DNA of 64,000 nucleotides from Smittia aterrima (taxonomy: Eukaryota > Arthropoda > Insecta > Diptera > Chironomidae). Each line of letters opens with the position of its first letter. The first letter of the stretch is position 1. The notes under the pieces are model-generated. The model saw nothing but the letters and a program-made list of their open reading frames with translations. It was not told the DNA's origin and did no database searches. The position numbers were made by a program, and so were the translations under genes. Of this stretch, positions 1-11,747 are shown in pieces. The stretch spans positions 23,715,537-23,779,536 of the forward strand of contig CP093829.1 of the NCBI GenBank assembly GCA_033063855.1, given 5' to 3'.

Positions 1-465
1 CTCGATCGCAGAAGACTTAATGATGAAGACAAATATTTACAGCCACACGAAATGTCTTATTGAAATTGATAAGAGGTCGCGCTACTTTGTCCTTCCAAAG
101 TATAAAGTTATCTTTACCTGTTTTGTCGAAAAATAATTATTTTTGCTTGAGTCGTAGATTACAATTTTTTCTGCTCGAGACTTTTTACCGCTGCTTTTTG
201 AATTTATGTTAAAATAGCGACATCTGGTGTTACTAATTGATCCGCATTCTTAAAAAATTTACACAATTATCCAAAAAGTCATTAGCAAGCAATCGATCTC
301 ATTACATTACTGATTACTACATTCGCAAATGGATCAGATCTCGTGGAAATAGATTCATCTTTTGTTGATAACTAGCAAGGTAAGAAACTCGATTTCCGGG
401 TTTTGATTTGGCAGAAATTTCATTTTCCAATTAACAATGTAAAATTTTGTTTTAGATTAGGAAAA
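1..465. other. 5' flank and leader of the F-box gene
   Basis: No coding region is supported in bases 1-320. A 5'-UTR intron of the F-box gene is likely: donor CAAG/gtaag with the exon ending at 379, acceptor gttttag with the next exon starting at 456. A short upstream ORF begins with ATG at 329 and stops after seven codons, inside the leader. Nothing else was seen. Confidence 0.5.
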
Positions 466-2205
466 ATGACGTTATTGTCTCATCTACCACCGGAAGTACT
501 GCACATTGTGTTTAATTACTTGGATTCAAGATCAATTCTCGCTGTGGCCGAATCGTGCAAAAGATTTAATGAAATTATTTCGGGATCGGAAACTCTGACG
601 AGAAAGTTAACTCTTTATCTGAGATATCCCCAAGATTTGGAAGGGTTCTCTGAATCTGTACTATCATCAACTCGTCGCTACAGAAAAATGTGCATTAAGA
701 AGTCTCGTGACTCAACTTATCCGCAAGCATCCTATCGGCATATGTTTGCTCATGTAGGTCGAACGATAAGAGAACTTAAAATTGACTGGAGCAATTCAAT
801 TCGACCAAGAGAGGCTAATTTGTACGATATCATGAATCGACGGAGAGCAGCACGAGGTGGTTTTCTATCTCATTTTATGTCGCGACAAGATGCTATAGCT
901 GGAGCTCACGTATTTGTAGATCACGCCGCTGATGATGACGACGATGTCGCACAAGGACTTGCACTAGCTCGCATCGACGTCTACAATGAGTTCGTGTCGA
1001 TTCTCAGACATTTCACATACATCGAGATCTTGAAGTTGTACTTCGTTCACTTGGAAAGAGAACGTCCAGCAAACGAGCCTGTGGTTCAATATCCGCATCT
1101 TCGAAATGTTTTCATGAAACAATGTGATTCTTTCTGCTTTAACCTTCTGTCATCATGTCTCTTATCAAAGTTAGTGATTATCGAGCCCTGGTGGAATAAC
1201 CGAGTCCCTGGCATTGAAGCTTTCGAAAGTTTTCTTACAAATCAAATCATCTTGAAGGATCTCCGTTTGATTAACGTTCAGTATCCACGACTCTTCACCA
1301 CCGACAAAAGTGCACTAATCAAATTTAAGTTGGAAACTTTAGTTTTGATAAATGTTTTCTTCGCTCATAAAGGTTTCGCTCTGAACTTTTTCCAAACTCA
1401 AATGAATCTTCGATTCGTTGAAATGCAATTACGAAATGAGAAAACTAGAATGCTTGATGAAGTTTTGTTCTACAACAACATTCTTCGGTTTATCGTGAAA
1501 AACTGCCGTCACTTGGAGACACTCAACATTGCGAAAATACGATACCGACTGACAGATACAAGCTTCATCGCAGATTCATCAAACAACAACGTCAAGTCGC
1601 TCATATTTAAAGTCACAGAGGAAGATAATTCTTCAGAGCTTTTCAAAGTTTTCGTTAGAATTTTCCCGAATCTTCAATCGATCGACTTTAAAGCTTGTGA
1701 GGGTGAAGACACTGACTCTGGCGTTTGTTTTGATGAAGGAACAGTCTTGGACTACACAGATAAATTGATTGTTACTAACTCATCCGTCCGCTCACTGGTC
1801 AACGTGGTTGCTCCAGTTCTGAAAGAGTTTGAGTATGCGCCAGGAAAAACGGGAGAATTCATTGACGATCAGTTGGGCGGATTCTTTCATCGACATCGTC
1901 ACATCAAGCATTTAACGATCGGAAGTCGCACAGGGCGTTCCTATTTCTTCGTTTCCTATAATCTCTGTGAACTCATCTTCAATTTTCTAACTCAACTCGA
2001 ATCAATTACGATTTATGGATTTGGAGAAGTTAACAAATCCGTCAAGTTGCTGTGCAAGCTGCAGAAGCTCAAGACTTTAACAATTTCCGCCGACGACTAT
2101 CAGCAGTTCACAGCGAAGACCAAAGTCGAGTGCAGCCGTAACGAAGTCGTACTAAACAGCGTTGATATCAATATTCCCATCGCACCCGCAATTCTCGAAA
2201 TTTAA
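466..2205 (+). CDS. F-box protein, leucine-rich
   Basis: This single coding exon gives 579 aa. The start is taken at ATG 466, just after the predicted 5'-UTR splice acceptor at 455; the longer open frame upstream lies in that intron. Residues 2-45 read as an F-box (LPPEVLHIVFNYLDSRSILAV), the SKP1-binding part of an SCF ubiquitin ligase. The rest is rich in leucine with LRR-like stretches, which in this family would bind the substrate. An acidic patch (ADDDDDV) sits near residue 155. A polyadenylation signal AATAAA is at 2293-2298. The gene converges on the aspartyl-tRNA synthetase gene. The F-box call is from sequence; the LRR reading and the substrate are inference, and I cannot name an orthologue. 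Confidence 0.8.
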   Translation: MTLLSHLPPEVLHIVFNYLDSRSILAVAESCKRFNEIISGSETLTRKLTLYLRYPQDLEGFSESVLSSTRRYRKMCIKKSRDSTYPQASYRHMFAHVGRTIRELKIDWSNSIRPREANLYDIMNRRRAARGGFLSHFMSRQDAIAGAHVFVDHAADDDDDVAQGLALARIDVYNEFVSILRHFTYIEILKLYFVHLERERPANEPVVQYPHLRNVFMKQCDSFCFNLLSSCLLSKLVIIEPWWNNRVPGIEAFESFLTNQIILKDLRLINVQYPRLFTTDKSALIKFKLETLVLINVFFAHKGFALNFFQTQMNLRFVEMQLRNEKTRMLDEVLFYNNILRFIVKNCRHLETLNIAKIRYRLTDTSFIADSSNNNVKSLIFKVTEEDNSSELFKVFVRIFPNLQSIDFKACEGEDTDSGVCFDEGTVLDYTDKLIVTNSSVRSLVNVVAPVLKEFEYAPGKTGEFIDDQLGGFFHRHRHIKHLTIGSRTGRSYFFVSYNLCELIFNFLTQLESITIYGFGEVNKSVKLLCKLQKLKTLTISADDYQQFTAKTKVECSRNEVVLNSVDINIPIAPAILEI

Positions 2206-2563
2206 ATTATTGTTTCATTTGAAAGCTTTAGATCATTTGTTTTCAAATTAGTAAATTATTTGAAGTTATAATCACAACTATGAACTTACTAAAATAAAAT
2301 TATCTCGGAATAAAATAAGAATTTATAGTTTTTCCTTTAATAAGAATAGAAATCTATTTGGCCAAGAAGACGAATATATTTGACATTGAAACCATTTTTC
2401 CAAAAGAAGAAACAGATTTCATTGTACGTTCGAATTGAAAGAAAATTGATATGAACTTTTTGTTTTCACTTACAGAAGAAACATTTTTAAAGCAAATCAA
2501 GCTCGTCTTGACATCTAAAGTTAAACATAATCTAATTCATTGTCTATCGATCGTTCGTCAGCT
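2206..2563. other. Convergent 3' ends, F-box and AspRS genes
   Basis: These 358 bases hold the two 3' UTRs. The AATAAA of the F-box transcript is at 2293. No ORF or other signal was seen. Confidence 0.6.
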
Positions 2564-5500
2564 TCAATTCATTGAAATGCTCTTTTCTTGATCAGATGTT
2601 GTCTGTTCTTCTTTGTCGTCAATGATCTTTATGTGGTAAAGCTTCTTCTCTTCTTCGGAAATCTCGCATGGAGCTTTTGAAAGAGGATCTTTGCCATCGA
2701 AGCTTTTTGGGAAAGCGATCACATCACGAATTGAATCAGTGTTGCAAATAATTGACATCATTCGATCTATTCCCAAAGCGATGCCGCCGTGAGGAGGAGC
2801 ACCCGATTGAAGAGCTTCGATCATGTGTTTCAAGTGCTGTCGATCTAACTTAAGAATGTCATCAAGAACAAACTTTTGTAGCTTCGACTCGTGAATTCTA
2901 ATTGATCCTCCACCAATTTCTTGTCCATTTAACACTAAGTCGTAAGCGAGAGATCGTGCATGTGCTCTTGACTCTTCATTGAGAAGAAGATGTCGATCTT
3001 CAGGATGCGGAGCAGTGAATGGATGGTGAGTGCTTTCCCAGCTTTCTGTCTCGTCGTTCTTAGTAAACATTGGGAAGTCAATGACCCAAAGAAATTTGCC
3101 GTCTTCCTTTGCTCGTTCTGCAACTAAACCTCGCTCCTCTAAGTCGTTGTATAAATGGGTTCGAACTCTTCCCATTAAAGTTTGCTGGAATAAGAAAACC
3201 AAATGAAAAATAAAATTGAAAATAATTTTTCTTTCTACTCACGCAATCCGATTTTTTGCCGTAACTCATAACAATCAAGTCATTTGGTTCGAGATGAAGA
3301 TTTGCGGCGAGAGCTTTAAGAACAACACTTGTAAAAAGATTCTGCAGTGGACCTTCAACCCATTCCATGATTGTTTCCGTGGTAATTTTGCTAATGACAA
3401 GATGAGCACGCAAATCTTTCTCAAGATCTTTCAGTTCTTTCTTAACGTTATTCTTAACATTAGATTGAGGATGCTTGAGAACGAGAGCATAAGCTGCAAA
3501 CCCAGGAGTCGCTTTAGCTAAATCTTCATTGAGAGCAACGAGATTTGAAATATTCTGCAGTTGCATGTCGTATCTCAAATCTGGTTTATCGCTTCCGTAC
3601 TTTTCCATTGCTTCGTCGTATGTCATCCTTTGGAATGGAGTCGACACTGGAACGCAGTGTTCTGGCCAGCAGTGTACAAGAATCGCTTCAACTAATGACA
3701 TTATGTGATCTCGATCCGTAAATGAAAGTTCTATATCGAGTTGAGTGAATTCTGGTTGTCGATCAGGTCGAGTTGCTTCGTCACGATAACAACGAGCGAT
3801 TTGGAAATATCGATCCATAGCTCCGACCATAAGCATTTGTTTGAACTGTTGTGGACTTTGTACTAGAGAGTAAAATTTTCCGGGTTTTCTTGAAGGGACA
3901 ACAAATTCTTGAGCTCCGCCTGGTGTTCTCCTAAACAACGTTGGAGTCTCAACTTCTACAAAGTTGCAATGATTGATAAGATATTCTCTCATCTTCATCA
4001 GAACTTTAGATCGAGTTCGAAGATTCTTCTGCATGTCACTAAAGCGAAGATCGAGATAACGATATTCAAGTCGAAGAGCTTCCTTCGCTCGATTGAAAGT
4101 TCTCATTTCAATCGGTAAGTTCTTCTTGGATTCGTTTAGCACCACAAGTGATTTCATATTGACTTCAATTGCTCCTGTCGCCATCGTCTCGTTCTTCATT
4201 CCAATTGGCCGCATAAGCACTAGACCTGTGACTTTCAAAACACTCTCGTAAGGGATTGAGTCAATGTTGTAAGTGCTGCAAAGTTCATCTGGAATGATGA
4301 CTTGAGTGACACCATAACCGTCTCGTAATGTGAAGAACTTTCTCATTCGATGAAACTCAAGCCATCCAGTCAACGTCACTTCTTGTCCAATATTTGATTC
4401 GGTAAGTTCACCGCAGTGATGCGTTCGATAAGTGTACAAGTTTGGCTTTAATTTCTCAACAGCTCGCGGCGAAATTTGTTGCTGAGATTGCTGCGATGAC
4501 ATTGCTGTGTCAACTTCCATTTCAGAACTTTCTGGTTCTTCATTCTCATTGACGTATTCTTCATCGGGGTCAAGAATTTTGAGATCAATAGCGAAAACCT
4601 CAATTTCTCCAGTCTCAGAATTAACTCTCGCTGATGAAGGAGGACGAGCGATGACACGTCCAGTTACTGCGAGAATGCTGTCATCTTTAACGTTTGCAAC
4701 AGCTTGACGAATTTCTGTGTCTTCCGAATCAACGATGAATTGTGTAACTCCGTAGCCATCTTTTAACTGAAGAAACTTTCCGTGTCTCCTCGAGGCGAGC
4801 CAACCAATTAATGTAACTTGTCGACCAACATCATCTTTCCTTAGTTCACCACAAGTCACTTGACGATTTACAAAATATTTGACGAGATTCTCGGAATTTG
4901 CTTTTTTGTATTCAAGACTTGTGATGCCACGAGATTTCGTTGAAGGTGTCGCCGATGTTGAATATGCTCGTTGCTGCTGCTGTTGGAATGGATTCGACAT
5001 TGAAGACTCTCCAATTGCATTCATCGGCATTACAATTCGACAAAACTCTTCCACGGCAATTTCACAATCTCCCGTTGAGATTGACTAAAGGAAGAAATAT
5101 TTTGTAATTTATTTGAATGATGACGCAATCTCTTGAGCTTACCTTGTTGGCGAAGTTATTGGGTCTAAGCTGAACAGTTCCGATAACTGTGATGTAAGCA
5201 TCAGAAGGAATCGACTGGAACTTCATTCCGATCTCTGGTTTATCATCTGAAGCGACCAATTGTGTTGATCCTCTCACATCCTTAACTTCGAGAAATCTTC
5301 CGGATCTCGGTCTTCGTACGACCTTTCCTGAAATTTTCACTCGAACGCCTTCATCCTTCGCTCGAAGTTCTCCGCAATTTACAGAGAACACTGTCGTTGG
5401 TATTTGTTGCAAGCTTGATTGTTCTTGCTGATTGAGCATGAAAAACGGAAGGTCGAGGAGTTGTTGACTAGCTTGCTCAAAGTTAGTGAATCTTCGATTA

Positions 5501-5671
5501 TTTCCATTGTTAAAAGCATTGTTTCCATCATTGAAAGAAGAGTTATTTCTGTTGTTTGAGTTATTCCTGTTAAAGTTGTTGTTATTTCGTTGATAAGGGA
5601 ATCCCCGATCTGAAAAGAGAATCTTTGAATGAGACTGAAATATCAGAGAGTTCAAAGTACTCACGAGACAT
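2564..5671 (-). CDS. AspRS-m: Aspartyl-tRNA synthetase, mitochondrial type, with three OB domains
   Basis: Four coding exons on the minus strand: 5671-5665, 5609-5143, 5084-3243 and 3184-2564. All junctions are GT/AG and in frame, giving 978 aa, against roughly 650 aa for the usual mitochondrial enzyme. The enzyme charges tRNA-Asp. The class II catalytic core is clear: motif 1 near residues 520-555 (YLINHCNFVEVETPTLFRR), motif 2 near 585-612 (ARCYRDEATRPDRQPEFTQ), and motif 3 near 910 (GGIALGIDRMM). The GGGSIRIH loop is also present. Before the core are three OB-fold segments, each opening with CGEL, near residues 80, 236 and 381; the third is the canonical anticodon-binding domain. The N terminus is rich in Asn and Arg with few acids. 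A second presequence-like stretch (QQQQQRAYSTS) lies near residue 197. The mitochondrial assignment rests on the similarity of the core to DARS2. Confidence 0.9.
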
Positions 5672-6014
5672 TGTGAAACTTCCAATAGCACGACGATTGC
5701 TGTTTATAACAATTTGACTCTGCAAACGAAACAATTAGATTTTTCAGAGAAATTTTTTGTTTTTTTTCCCTCAAATTACAAAAATCGTTTTCGTTGACCG
5801 AGCTAAATCACCGCTCGCAATTTTATATTTGAGGAAGTTAAATAACATTATTAACCCGACAATGGACTTAAATTGAGCTTGAAATACCTTATATCGCAAT
5901 TAATAAAATATTTCTGAAATATTTCTGAATATTTTTTTATTAAGCACTCTGTCTGAAGTAACAACCTTTGTAATTCGTTTGGTAATCGCCGGCAAAGTAA
6001 ATTATGTTTTAAAA
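5672..6014. promoter_or_regulatory. Divergent promoter, AspRS and 599-aa gene
   Basis: This 343-base gap separates two divergent start codons. On the minus strand a possible 5'-UTR splice acceptor (tttgcag) lies about 46 bases before the AspRS ATG. The frame from that acceptor into ATG 5671 is open but has no further ATG. On the plus strand a three-codon upstream ORF begins with ATG 6004. No TATA box was identified. Confidence 0.4.
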
Positions 6015-7874
6015 ATGGAATACGAAGGAGATCTTCGAACACAATTAGAATTGTGGATGGAAATGAATAAGTGTTGTCTGGAAACAGTGAAGGAAAATAA
6101 AATCTTGACGGAATGTTTCAAGAAAAATTTGTTAATCTTGGCGGCAAATCAAAATGACAACAAAATTAATCTTGAAGGCTTCTTCAGCTCCGTTGCTAAG
6201 AACATGAAGATTGCCTCTCAAACAATAGTCACTTCAGCAATCTTCGAAAATGGTAAATAATTGTTTATAATATTTACTTCCAGATTATCTCATCAACAAT
6301 TTTACATTTTAGTGTCTACTTTGGTCTTTACAGCGATAAGGATGTGTCTGGAGAGAAAGCTCTATAGTTGCTACTGTCTCCTAGCACAGGTTGCAATGCG
6401 TCTCATGAAATCAAACACTGATCTCATCTCGAAAAACGAGGAACTCCTGACTCTTCCGATGGAATTCCTCTGCCGAGATTTCACGTTCACCATCTCCGAC
6501 TCGAAAAGACCTGAAAGTATTATTCAAGTAAAGCTGATTCTAGAAACAATCAAAATGTTTCCCACGAACTTGAGTGGCTTGTCAATCGTAGTGACAACAA
6601 TTGCACAACAATTAAGAAGGCAACATGCTGCCAATCCAGAAGTCAACACGGAATTATTAAACAAAGTAATGAGTCCTGTGGAGTCTGAAAATATTTGTCT
6701 GTTGATGGTTGAATCGATTATCAAAGACCCTCAAATCATTCATTCCAATCCTGAGAGGTTTGGAGAACTCATTGACAATATCACATCGCTGATCGTTTCA
6801 ACAGTTCTTGAAGCAAAATCTTTCCAGTTCCTCGAAACGAAGCTCATTCAAAACATTGTTTCACCAAACTTTTGGAGAAGTTTTGTCAGCTTTCATCTCT
6901 ACAGAATAATATTATTGCGATTAAGCAAAAACAGAAACTTTGAAGCAACGCAGCGGTTACTTTTCTTCAGAAATCTCTTGGCGGATTTATCAAAAGAAAC
7001 AATCTCAAATCATTTCATCAAAAATATTATCGAACTCATCGTGAAAATGAATTCGTGCGACAAGAAGAGTTTGAACGATGAAATTCGATTGATATCAAAA
7101 CAACCTTCACTTGGAGTCCAAGATCAATTTATTCGTGCGTTCAACGAATTAAGAATTAAGAAAACTAGCGACAGCTACTTTGAATTGATCATCAGCTTGA
7201 AATTACTTGCCAACTGTCGAGATCAAGAATTAACTCGAGAAGCTTTTACAGCAATTGGTTCGCTTATCAAATTAGTTGCTGACTGTGACTGGGAACTTCA
7301 CTCAGACTTAATCATCAGCATCATGGATGTCATTATCTCAATTAAAGATGAGTTGACTAAATTGAACGCAATGAGTCTGTTGTATCCGATTTTGAACAAT
7401 TGTGAAAAGCCATTCACAGTCAAACTAAAGCTGTTGGATCTTTTGATATCTTACATTCCATTTGTGAAATCGAAAATTGGTCTACCTCAAGTTCTCTCGA
7501 AACAACTGAATAAATTTTTAGAAGACACTGAAGAAGACTTCAACATAACAGCAGCGTCAAAGATCAGTGAAACTCGTGATCCTTTCTGCGCAAAGTTTAC
7601 AAAGAATTTGATGAATAATCCGCAAACCTCAGAACAACAAAAGTTAAATATTTTGAAGAACTCAGGAAATTTTGTGATCTTGCACGAATGTCAAAAGTTA
7701 AAAGCAGTTAAGGAAGAATCAGAGTCGCCAGTCACTCAGAAACTAAAGCTTATGCTTCTCTACTCAGAGAAGCTTCAAACTTTAGATCTGTCAAATGAAC
7801 AGCAAGTCATTGCTCGACGAATCTCCGAGAGCTTTAGTAAAGTTGGTCAAAAACGAAAGTTCAACGAATTGTAA
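6015..7874 (+). CDS. Unrecognised 599-aa helical protein
   Basis: Two exons, 6015-6252 and 6313-7874, join across a 60-base intron (AATG/gtaaat to ttttag) through a split Val codon. The start is the first in-frame ATG; the next ATG upstream opens only a three-codon ORF. I do not recognise the protein. It is leucine- and isoleucine-rich, with long amphipathic stretches suggesting an alpha-solenoid (HEAT-like) fold. There is no signal peptide and no membrane segment. The C-terminal end is basic (VGQKRKFNEL) and could be a nuclear signal. AATAAA is at 7877-7882, only a few bases after the stop. It is divergent from AspRS and convergent with Gdi. The gene model is sound; the function is unknown. 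Confidence 0.75.
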
Positions 7875-8812
7875 ACAATAAAGTTCTTTAAGCAAAACGC
7901 AACATTTTTGATTTCTCATTTTTATTTATTAATATTTCAATTGAATTCTTTCATTACAAACAGCAATTTTATTTCATGTCTACGCAGTTAGTCACATGCT
8001 TCGATTTTTGGAATGAACTTTCATTTGATATCAATTTCAAATCGCGGGGGAGTTCTACTTTAATAAATTTGATAAAAAATCTTTTCTGCTTTAAAACTCA
8101 AGCTGTTGAAGCAAAAATTAATCGATTGATCATCCAAGGGTAGCAATAAGGAGCCCAGGATACACCTGATGATATTATAATTGCGCATTATTCTTAATGA
8201 AAATTCTGAGAGCTTTCAAAAGTCGTATAAAGCAATTTCTGTATTTCTTTGATCATCGCTTTAAATCTGATGGGATCGAAATGCTTCTAAGCGAGACTTG
8301 CTGGTCGCAGACAAAGATAAAGATCGCATTTCTATCTTTTATCATTTTGGGGGATTATCATAAGTTAAGCCACAGCTCGGTTCTCTCAAGTCAATTCTTC
8401 AAATTACAACAAAGCTCCAAAGAACTTTCAAGTTGCTCTTCAAATTTTATGAAAGTTCCTAACTGCGAATCTACATTTTTCTTTATCATTTTTAAACGCA
8501 TAATAATATTCCACAGTTTGTATAAAATAATTTGAAGATAAACTTGCGTAAAAAAAGAGTCATTTACTGAACCACCAAAGAATGTCGAGTCATCTCGAAA
8601 GGAAGAAATGAAAATTTCTGTTAAACAGCCATTAAAGCAAAGATGAAATCGATTCGATGTTTCTCCTGTGAAAAGCTTTTGAAGATTGAATAGAAAGTAA
8701 TGCTAATGCTTTCAATAAATTTATGCAGCGCGCTTGAATATCAGAGTTGTTGGGGAGGAAAAGGGTTGAAAACGTGAATTCAAGTGGTAGATGTTGATGT
8801 CGACAAGTTACT
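7875..8812. other. Convergent 3' ends, 599-aa gene and Gdi
   Basis: This stretch probably holds the 3' UTR of Gdi on the minus strand and the short 3' end of the 599-aa gene. An open frame at 8197-8535 has no domain and no splice context, and I do not count it as a gene. No RNA gene was recognised. Confidence 0.5.
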
Positions 8813-11130
8813 TTACTGTTCCTCGTCTCCTAATTCTTGCTTAATCTTAGAGAAATCGAAATCTTCACCAGTTCCCCTCTTGAAAATGTCCAACACGTCC
8901 AAGCATGTTGTTTCGAAATGCGTTGTTGCGTCGTACGACTGAGAAATGAAGATTTGCGACTCGAGTCCATTGTCGGTCGGTTCAAAGTAGTCCGAGATTG
9001 ACACGAACTTGTGATGAATCGGGCCGAGCAAGTCAAGTCCAACCTTGATTTCAGCTTCAGGATTATCAGTTTCAACTGTCGTCGACACCATCCCAATGAA
9101 CCAGCCTTTAGCTGACACTTGATGAGTGTAACTGATAATCGAAACGTAGATGTCGGAGCGACGTCCAACTTGTTTCTGCGGAATGATAATTTGCGTAGAC
9201 AACGCGTCCTTGGTGTTTGGAATTGGATGATCCATTAAACAAATGCAACGAACAACTTTTCCAACTTTGCGAACCTAAAATCAAAAGCAATTTTGAATAA
9301 ATCTTTTTTGAATCCTCAGAAATCTTTGTTCATACCTTGTCAGTGACATAAGATGGATCGCAATAAACTTGCTTGCACTTTGCAACTTCAGATCCAGAAC
9401 GAACGCCAACAACGCGTCCGTTTTCAACAACAATCTCATCGATGGGCTTGTCAAGCATGTAAGTTCCCCCGTAAATAGCTGACAAACGAGCAAAGCCTTG
9501 TGGCAATTCTCCAAGTCCATACATTGGATAGAGATAGGGCGACTTTCCATAGCGAGCCAACGAATCCGAATACAATTTAATACGACGAATAGTCAAAACA
9601 GCGGGCTCATTGAGATAATCATCGTCACGATGAAGAGCCAATGCGTGTCCAGTGAAATCTTGGGTGTTCTTATCAAGACCAAATTTATCATAAAGCCCTG
9701 TCATGTTTTGAGTTGATGGGTCAAAGTCCTTCCACGTCTTAGGATCATCTTCCTTGAAGTCTTGAACGTAGATCAAGAAGTTACGGAAGCGACGCTTCTC
9801 GAACATTCCTGGAAGGAGATTGAGAAATAAGTTTTATAGTTTTTACTAAACATTTTATGGCAATGAAACAGAAACAAAACACGCTACAAAGAGCAGCTGA
9901 TAAAACCTTCATCACATGTCAACATGAGTCATTGATAATAAACTTTTAAGCCGGTTGTAAACTTTGGGGCGAAATCTCCAGCAGTTCAAATACATTTACA
10001 GCTGTGGAGCTTAATGAAATTCTCTTTTCCTCGCAATCGGTTGTTGCTTCAAACGCAATCGCCAATAATGAAGCTGATCGTGAAATTTTCCAATTCAATG
10101 ACTTTGCAAAGTTTTTTTTGCTTCTTCGGCTGAAAGTTATCTCTGATTTTTTTTTTGTCGTCGCTGAATTGAAGAAGATTTTGTTTTGCTCATGTAAATG
10201 AACTTGGCGGTTTTATCGAAAATGTTTCAATGCGATAAGAGTAACACTTCGATTAATTTAATTGAAAATAGCAGCGACGCAAAATAACGCTGGTTAGAGT
10301 TTATTTGTTCTAAGTATGGTTCGTAATGGACGTTTTGTTGTTGCCAGAAAATAAATTCAAGCCATCAATCCGTCAATGTTTGAAATAATGCGCCACCATC
10401 GTGTAATAAAACTCTTTTTTTTTTTTGCTGTTTCCACCGTTCAACACTTTTTTCTTTCTTTTTTCCTCCTCGTACATAGAACGCAGAGGAAAAGAAAAAG
10501 AACCAATTTAAAGTCGATGTGTCGTGTCATTTTTTCTCTCTCAACAATGAAAACTTTGAACTGTCCAACTCACCCATCAAGTCAGATGCTAAAGCTTCCT
10601 TTTGATCAACAGGAACTTTCGCAATCTTTCCCTGCTTGTAGACGTAAGAGCCTTCGATGGACTTGAACTCCAAGTATCTGGTCACGCCCGTATGAATGAG
10701 AAGCTTAACGAGCAAGCCGTTGGCCATCAGGAACTTGGGAATGAGATCGACATTCCAGTCTCGACCACGACCAAACTTCTCACCTGGATTCGGCTGACCG
10801 AACTTGGTGAAGAGTTCGTCTAACGGAGTGATTGAAGCTAGAAAATCAAAGAGAAACGAAAATTATTGGGTGGCGAAAATTTGTTGTTGTCATCATCATT
10901 CGTTTGTGCAATATTCTTTGACTTTTCTGAATGCTTTTCACAAAAAAAATCCTTTCGCAATGACGAACATAAGGCAAACAAAGAAAAGTTGTTGAATTAC
11001 CTGTATCGCCTCCATAATAAGTGTTTCTATCAATGTGCAAAACTTTCTTGCCCGAAACCGAGAGCATTCCACTCAAAATGCATTCTTTCAAGCCAGTTCC
11101 CAGAACAATCGCATCGTACTCTTCATCCAT
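8813..11130 (-). CDS. Gdi: Rab GDP-dissociation inhibitor
   Basis: Four exons, 11130-11001, 10837-10574, 9808-9336 and 9274-8813, give 442 aa, the normal GDI length. GDI extracts prenylated, GDP-bound Rab proteins from membranes and keeps them soluble in the cytosol for recycling. The protein opens with the dinucleotide-fold-like segment DAIVLGTGLKECILSGMLSV and HIDRNTYYGG. The conserved Rab-binding segment GRGRDWNVDLIPKFLMANG is in exon 2, and FTGHALALHRDDDYL and LYPMYGLGELPQGFARLSA are in exon 3. The end (SYDATTHFETTCLDVLDIF) is also typical. All splice sites are GT/AG and keep frame. The second intron (9809-10573) is long for the region and looks empty. A CAAAG leader precedes the ATG. The gene is divergent from the ATP10-type ATPase. 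Confidence 0.97.
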
Positions 11131-11436
11131 CTTTGCTTATCAAGCTTTTTAATTCGATTTAAAGAGACTAAAACTTTATTTGACGATTTGCAAAATACGA
11201 AAACTTTTCTTTTCTTCAATGCAGGGCTGAGTACAAAGAATGTGTCAGCCACCAGATGGGGTATTCAGAGGGGAACCTTTCAAAGGAAGCGGGAACATTC
11301 AAAAAAGGAGACAAAGCTTAAACTCCGTAAGCTAAGGGGTCTCTCTCAAAAAATTTACGACAAAGCTTTAAAGTTCGTAAGCTAAGGCAACACACTCAGT
11401 CGACCAGTTACTCTCTCTAATTTCAGAGAGCGGTTC
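11131..11436. promoter_or_regulatory. Shared Gdi / ATP10 upstream region
   Basis: This region separates the Gdi start codon (minus) from the predicted ATPase initiator at 11437 (plus). It holds an imperfect direct repeat, listed separately, and an inverted CTCTCT...AGAGAG pair just before the initiator. A second TCAGTC lies at 11396-11401. Transcription in both directions from here is inference. Confidence 0.4.
11310..11387 (+). repeat. Two-copy imperfect direct repeat
   Basis: The unit GACAAAGCTT(T)AAA..CGTAAGCTAAGG occurs at 11310-11337 and again at 11359-11387, about 49 bases apart. Both copies lie directly upstream of the predicted initiator at 11437. They could bind a factor, or they may be a simple local duplication. 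Confidence 0.6.
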
Positions 11437-11468
11437 AGTTGTTCTTTTAACGTCGAGCGGTTAAGTTT
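11437..11468 (+). promoter_or_regulatory. Inr-MTE-DPE core promoter of the ATP10-type gene
   Basis: The initiator TCAGTT spans 11435-11440, with A+1 at 11437. At exactly +18 lies CGAGCGG (11454-11460), matching the first seven positions of the motif-ten element. At +28 lies AGTTT (11464), four of five for the DPE. A leader exon from here could end at AAG/gtgaga (11747) and join the exon starting at 14399. The spacing is the evidence; no transcript was seen. Confidence 0.5.
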
Positions 11469-11747
11469 GGTTCGCGATTTGTGGAGATAAATAAATAAAA
11501 ATAGATATCTTTAGTGTTTAAAAAGTGTCACAAATCATATTGTTTACCAGAAGAAATTCGTGTTGAAGGAAAACAAAAGAGTAAACAAAAGATATTTTAT
11601 GATTTTTAATAAAAGAAACCAAGAAGGTCTCAGAAGTTTAATTATAATTTTAATAAAAGTGAAAGGTTAAAACGAAGGAAGTTTATTGAAAGTGCCGAAG
11701 GATAATCAACGATCAAAGTAACGGTGGGATTAGAGTTTGTTTGCAAG

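Noticed and set aside
8197..8535. 112-codon open frame between the 599-aa gene and Gdi
   Set aside because: It has no domain, low complexity and no splice or promoter context, and it lies in the likely 3' UTR of Gdi.
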